A DNA stretch of 9,193 nt, taken from assembly GCA_030427215.1 (NCBI GenBank), contig JAUHXB010000036.1, forward strand, positions 1-9,193. Reading direction: 5' to 3'. Shown one piece after another: positions 5,850-9,193 of this stretch (the stretch's first letter is position 1; the number at the start of each line of letters is the position of its first letter). The notes under the pieces are model-generated. The model was given only the letters and a program-made list of their open reading frames with translations. It did no database searches and was not told where the DNA came from. Source of the DNA: Alphaproteobacteria bacterium (GTDB lineage: Bacteria > Pseudomonadota > Alphaproteobacteria > Micavibrionales > UBA1664). Position numbers and translations under genes: made by a program.

Positions 5850-7184
5850 ATGCGATTTTTTCTAACCCTACTTTTTCTTTTCACATTGTCTTTTCCTGTC
5901 ATTGCAGAGGATGAGCGCACGGCCAACCTGCAAAAGGAAGACCCTTATCATTACCTCAAACTCTTTGGGGATGTCTTTGAACGGGTCAAGGGGCTCTACG
6001 TTGATGAATTAACAGACAAAGAAATTATTGAACATGCCATCACGGGGATGTTGGCAGGGTTGGACCCGCATTCATCTTACCTGAATGACGATGGTTATGA
6101 TGATATGAAGGTTCAAACACGCGGATCTTTTGGCGGTTTGGGTATTGAGGTCACAATGGATAACGGCCTTGTAAAGGTTGTATCCCCCATTGATGACACA
6201 CCTGCGTTTAAGGCCGGCGTTGAGGCCGGTGATTTGGTCACACATTTGGATGGGGAGCCTGTCATTGGATTATCCTTATCCGAAGCTGTCGATAAAATGC
6301 GCGGTAGGGTTGGAACAACAATTGAATTAACCGTTCGCCGTGAAGATGAACCAGAAGCGATCAAAATTCAAATTAAGCGTGATATTATTAAAATCAAGTC
6401 CGTTCGCCATCGTGTCGAAGGCGATATTGGATATCTGCGTATTACAACGTTTAACCAACAAACCAGCCCAGGTGTTAAAAAAGCCATCAAAGAGATTAAA
6501 AAAGATATTGGTGATGATTTGTTAGGCTATGTCATTGACCTACGGAATAATCCGGGCGGGCTTTTGACTGAGGCCATTAATGTCTCTGACTTTTTCCTTG
6601 AACGCGGTGAGATTGTGTCCACACGCGGACGTCAGGAAGAAGAAACAAAACGCGATATGGCCGCCAGTGGCGATTTGGCCGAAGGCCTTCCCCTTGTTGT
6701 TTTGATTAACGGTGGATCAGCCTCAGCTTCAGAAATTGTTGCGGGTGCTCTGCAAGACCATCGCCGTGCGGTTGTCATGGGTGAACCATCATTTGGGAAA
6801 GGGTCCGTTCAAACGGTGATCCCTCTGCCTGAAAATGCGGCGATGCGTTTAACGACTGCGCGTTACTACACACCCTCTGGTAGGTCCATTCAGGCAAAAG
6901 GGATTGTCCCAGACATTGTTGTTGAATTGGCAAAAGTTGAAGCCCTTGATAATAGTGAGAGAACAAAAGAGTCCGACCTTCGTGGGGCGTTGGATAAAAC
7001 CGATGATGAGGAAGAATACATTAAAGACGGCCATGCGGATTTAAGTGATGAAGCAAAAGAAGATTACCAATTGCTCCGCGCGATTGACTTGCTTCGTGGT
7101 GTTGCGCTCTATAACAATCAAAATGAGCCAATGTTCATAACAGACGAGGATTTAGATAAAGACGATAAAAATGGTGATGAATAA
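5850..7184 (+). CDS. ctpA: Carboxy-terminal processing protease CtpA, S41 family with PDZ domain
   Basis: Exported serine protease that trims or degrades periplasmic proteins from their C-termini. Relatives control peptidoglycan hydrolases, which suits the EnvC-like neighbour. The 444 residues comprise a signal peptide (1-19, cleavage after VIA), an N-terminal helical part with GLDPHSSYL (70-78), and a PDZ domain at about 93-178 (GGLGIEV at 95-101). The S41 catalytic core runs from about 190 to 360. The Ser-Lys dyad is S292 in GGSASASE and K317 in FGKGSVQT, a spacing of 25 as in E. coli Prc (S430/K455). Q321 matches the third conserved residue. A highly acidic tail follows (about 362-444). 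The start codon is 3 bases after the envC-like stop. Its end overlaps the next gene by 14 bases. Confidence 0.95.
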   Translation: MRFFLTLLFLFTLSFPVIAEDERTANLQKEDPYHYLKLFGDVFERVKGLYVDELTDKEIIEHAITGMLAGLDPHSSYLNDDGYDDMKVQTRGSFGGLGIEVTMDNGLVKVVSPIDDTPAFKAGVEAGDLVTHLDGEPVIGLSLSEAVDKMRGRVGTTIELTVRREDEPEAIKIQIKRDIIKIKSVRHRVEGDIGYLRITTFNQQTSPGVKKAIKEIKKDIGDDLLGYVIDLRNNPGGLLTEAINVSDFFLERGEIVSTRGRQEEETKRDMAASGDLAEGLPLVVLINGGSASASEIVAGALQDHRRAVVMGEPSFGKGSVQTVIPLPENAAMRLTTARYYTPSGRSIQAKGIVPDIVVELAKVEALDNSERTKESDLRGALDKTDDEEEYIKDGHADLSDEAKEDYQLLRAIDLLRGVALYNNQNEPMFITDEDLDKDDKNGDE

Positions 7185-8124
7185 TCTTAATATTGATTTT
7201 ATTCGACGCCTTGCCATTGGGGCAGGTTTCAGCCTGATTTTTATTTTTTTGATACAGGCTTTGACGCATAATGGGGGCCCCGCCATTGATACTCGTTTGC
7301 TGGATCAGGAAACCATTGCCATGCCTGAACCAGTGGTGGATGAAGACGACATTCCTGATGATGTAGAAACCGTCAAAGAAGATTCGAAAAATATTGCGCT
7401 CTATGATTTTTTTGCAAAACATAAACGCTCTACCCCCGCCATATCTCCGCAAGATATCCTTTTGAGTATCATTATAAATGATGTGGGGCAAAGCCGTAAA
7501 ATTGTCGAAATGGTTTCCGAAAATCTTCCAAAAAATGTGACTATCGGGCTATCATCTCACACACGCAATCATGATCAGGTTGCAAAGGCCTTACAAGACC
7601 ACGGTCATGAGGTTTGGCTGAAACTTTCCACTCTGACCTCTGATTTAAACACAAACCGTGGTCCCAATGCATTGGACCCAACGAATAATTTAGAATGGAA
7701 TCTCAACGCTCTTTCCAAGCAAACAGATCAAAAAGATTTTATAACCGGCCTTATTTTTTCTCCTGACACGTTGATCAGGCGTTCCAATCGTTTGTGGGAA
7801 AGATTGGTCAATGATATTTTTGCAAACGGTTATGGGCTATTGGATCATAACTCTCGAACCGCCAAATCTGATCTTTTTTTCTATGATGGCAATCCCGCGC
7901 CCTATATTAACGGTGATGTTTTTATTGCAGATCATTTAAATATTCAGGATATCGAATCCATATTGGATGACGCCGCCCGAAAATTAAGAGATGGCAACGA
8001 TATGATTATTTCAGTGCAAACAAAAACACCGGTGGTTATTGACATTATGAAGCAATGGTTGGATTCTATTGCCAATGAACAAAATATTCGCCTTGTGCCA
8101 TTATCGGCACAGGCAAAATTATAA
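7171..8124 (+). CDS. Divergent polysaccharide deacetylase family protein, probably inactive
   Basis: Resembles the divergent polysaccharide deacetylase family (PF04748), commonly encoded between ctpA and rppH in Alphaproteobacteria. The 317 residues have a cytoplasmic N-terminus, one membrane helix at about 12-32, an acidic Pro-containing linker (about 40-75), and the deacetylase-like fold from about 95 to 312. The fold is traceable through IIINDVGQSR (100-109), LPKNVTIGLS (119-128), GHEVWLKL (145-152), GYGLLDHNSRTAKS (220-233), DVFIAD (249-254) and IRLVPLS (306-312). Hallmarks I expect in active-looking members are altered: IDD reads IND, the NHMGS motif is absent near 193-201, and the GHP near 281 reads SVQ. 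The alternative start at 7177 (M3) would shorten the overlap with ctpA to 8 bases. The biological role is unknown. Confidence 0.8.
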   Translation: MVMNNLNIDFIRRLAIGAGFSLIFIFLIQALTHNGGPAIDTRLLDQETIAMPEPVVDEDDIPDDVETVKEDSKNIALYDFFAKHKRSTPAISPQDILLSIIINDVGQSRKIVEMVSENLPKNVTIGLSSHTRNHDQVAKALQDHGHEVWLKLSTLTSDLNTNRGPNALDPTNNLEWNLNALSKQTDQKDFITGLIFSPDTLIRRSNRLWERLVNDIFANGYGLLDHNSRTAKSDLFFYDGNPAPYINGDVFIADHLNIQDIESILDDAARKLRDGNDMIISVQTKTPVVIDIMKQWLDSIANEQNIRLVPLSAQAKL

Positions 8125-8142
8125 AGATTAAGAGTTTAAAAA

Positions 8143-8619
8143 ATGAGTACCGATTATACAAACCTGCCATACCGATCATGCGTTGGGATTTTCCTGATTA
8201 ATGATGAAGGCAAAATATTTGTTGGGGAACGTCTTGATAATCCCGGCTCTTGGCAAATGCCTCAAGGTGGCGTCAATGAAGGCGAATCGATTGAGGATGC
8301 GGCCTTCCGCGAAATGCGTGAAGAGGTCGGGACGAACAAGGCCGAATTAATTGCCGTGTCTGATCAGGTCTATACTTATGACCTGCCCCATCATTTGCTG
8401 GGGAAATTATGGCAGGGAAAATATAAGGGCCAAGAACAAAGATGGGTTGCGCTTCGCTTTAAAGGCGAAGAACGTGAAATAACGCTTTATGATGGTGTAC
8501 ACCCTGAATTCATGAATTATCGGTGGGCCGCGCCCGAAGATGTGTGCGACGACATCGTCCCGTTCAAGGAAGAAACCTACCGCAAAGTTTTGGAAGAATT
8601 TAAGGATTTGGTGGGTTAA
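8143..8619 (+). CDS. rppH: RNA pyrophosphohydrolase RppH
   Basis: Nudix hydrolase that removes pyrophosphate from the 5' end of mRNAs, exposing them to RNase E. In pathogens it is also known as the invasion-associated protein IalA. The 158-residue length is typical. Conserved opening YRSCVGIFLIN (10-20), WQMPQGGV (37-44), and the Nudix box G42-x5-E48-x7-R56-E57-x2-E60-E61-x-G63. The last hydrophobic position of the box is T64. The WQGKYKGQEQRW segment at about 90-101 and the PEFMNYRW segment at 120-127 are RppH-specific. The weak ribosome binding site and the 18-base gap suggest it is the last gene of the transcript. Its stop codon overlaps the stop codon of the convergent gene. Confidence 0.96.
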   Translation: MSTDYTNLPYRSCVGIFLINDEGKIFVGERLDNPGSWQMPQGGVNEGESIEDAAFREMREEVGTNKAELIAVSDQVYTYDLPHHLLGKLWQGKYKGQEQRWVALRFKGEEREITLYDGVHPEFMNYRWAAPEDVCDDIVPFKEETYRKVLEEFKDLVG

Positions 8620-9193
8620 CCAACTTTTAGACCAGCCTGTCTTTTTATTCCTGCACCAATTAAACTATTTTCTCTAGCATGTGCTTCATAAGCAGATAAC
8701 GTTTTTGCATTTGCAACCACCCCTATATAATGGCCTGCCGCACTGTGTTCGGCTTGGCTTGATACAATCAATTTCATTTGCTCATGAAATCTAAGGTGAA
8801 GAGTATTGATTTCATCATGGGCAAAATCGTTATATGTAATAACAAATTTTGCACCAATATTTAAACACGCTTGTGCCCAGATATCATTTATATTGTTCCA
8901 ACGGCTAACACTGCGATATCTTCTGTTATGGCACTCTTTGGATAAATTTAAAGAATCTAGATTTTCAAATCCGTCACTTGTATCATGTTGTCTTTGAAGA
9001 GGGGTGTATCCAATATCTTCCGCAGGCACATAATTAATAATAACCAAATCAACATTTGGAAACTCGATGGGTTCAAGTGGGTCTGCCGCCCTAAGAAAAT
9101 CCGACTGAATAGGTGGCAAAAGATTATAGATATCAAATTCAACATTTGGCGACGTTGGTATGCCTGCAACTGAAAAAGAACAAAGAGCGTGAT
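8616..9193 (-). CDS. Unrecognised protein, N-terminus beyond the window
   Basis: The minus-strand frame is open from the right edge to the TAA at 8618-8616, giving 191 visible residues. A TTG at 9119-9117 could start a 167-residue protein. However, the frame continues upstream without interruption (HALCSFSVAGIPTSPNVEFD), so the gene is more likely truncated by the window. I see no family motif. There are two likely beta strands (VDLVIINYV and GAKFVITYN), a polar middle with many Asp, Asn and Arg (QRQHDTSDGFENLDSLNLSK), then RWNNINDIWAQACLNIGAKF. The C-terminal half is alanine- and histidine-rich (RFHEQMKLIVSSQAEHSAAGHY). No membrane segment or signal peptide is visible in this part, so it looks like a soluble alpha/beta protein. 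Codon and base use are broadly like the neighbours, with no obvious sign of transfer. Confidence 0.65.
   Translation of the reverse strand, partial: HALCSFSVAGIPTSPNVEFDIYNLLPPIQSDFLRAADPLEPIEFPNVDLVIINYVPAEDIGYTPLQRQHDTSDGFENLDSLNLSKECHNRRYRSVSRWNNINDIWAQACLNIGAKFVITYNDFAHDEINTLHLRFHEQMKLIVSSQAEHSAAGHYIGVVANAKTLSAYEAHARENSLIGAGIKRQAGLKVG

Noticed and set aside
7135..7491. Minus-strand 118-residue frame over the ctpA/deacetylase junction
   Set aside because: It is antisense to real genes on the plus strand and has no domain or ribosome binding site that I can see.
8957..9173. Short frames on both strands near the right edge (8957-9169 minus, 8985-9173 plus)
   Set aside because: They overlap the longer minus-strand frame, which stays open from the edge to 8616 and has a more protein-like composition.
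1..9193. CRISPR array, tRNA or rRNA gene, insertion sequence or prophage elements
   Set aside because: I saw no regularly spaced long repeats, no cloverleaf or CCA-like ends, no transposase-like frames and no terminal inverted repeats. Nearly every base is in a housekeeping gene.

Overview
The window reads as ordinary chromosome from a low-GC (roughly 40% by eye) member of the Alphaproteobacteria. The main clue is the separate membrane-sector ATP synthase cluster in the order atpI-atpB-atpE-atpF'-atpF. It has both a b' and a b subunit and no F1 genes, which is typical of Alphaproteobacteria. The downstream series nadD-rsfS-rlmH-envC-ctpA-divergent polysaccharide deacetylase-rppH is also alphaproteobacterial in flavour. 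I cannot name a genus. A low-GC order such as Micavibrionales, Holosporales or Rickettsiales is possible but unproven.

Layout. Positions 1-701 (minus strand) hold the first 233 codons of prmC, the release-factor glutamine methyltransferase, cut by the window edge. A 52-base divergent spacer follows. Positions 754-3394 (plus) are the five F0 genes. Positions 3409-8619 (plus) are nadD, rsfS, rlmH, an envC-like LytM gene, ctpA, a degenerate divergent polysaccharide deacetylase and rppH. Positions 8616-9193 (minus) hold the 3' part of an unrecognised gene that converges on rppH with overlapping stop codons. There is no gap longer than 71 bases between genes and no convincing intrinsic terminator, RNA gene, insertion sequence or CRISPR.

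How the genes fit together. AtpB, AtpE, AtpF' and AtpF form the proton channel, c-ring and peripheral stalk, and AtpI helps c-ring assembly. NadD makes the dinucleotide of NAD. RsfS and RlmH act on the ribosome. The EnvC-like protein and CtpA are exported factors for cell-wall hydrolysis and its control, and the deacetylase-like protein is a membrane-anchored envelope protein. RppH starts mRNA decay by removing 5' pyrophosphate. All twelve plus-strand genes are tightly packed and could be co-transcribed.

I did not find a new defence or mobile system. The points worth a second look are small-scale: the heptad-spaced ACTAA leader before atpE, the signal-peptide-bearing acidic extension of b', loss of likely catalytic residues in the deacetylase, an Arg-to-Gly change in the RlmH signature, a possibly leaderless atpI transcript, and the fusion of the F0 and nadD clusters.
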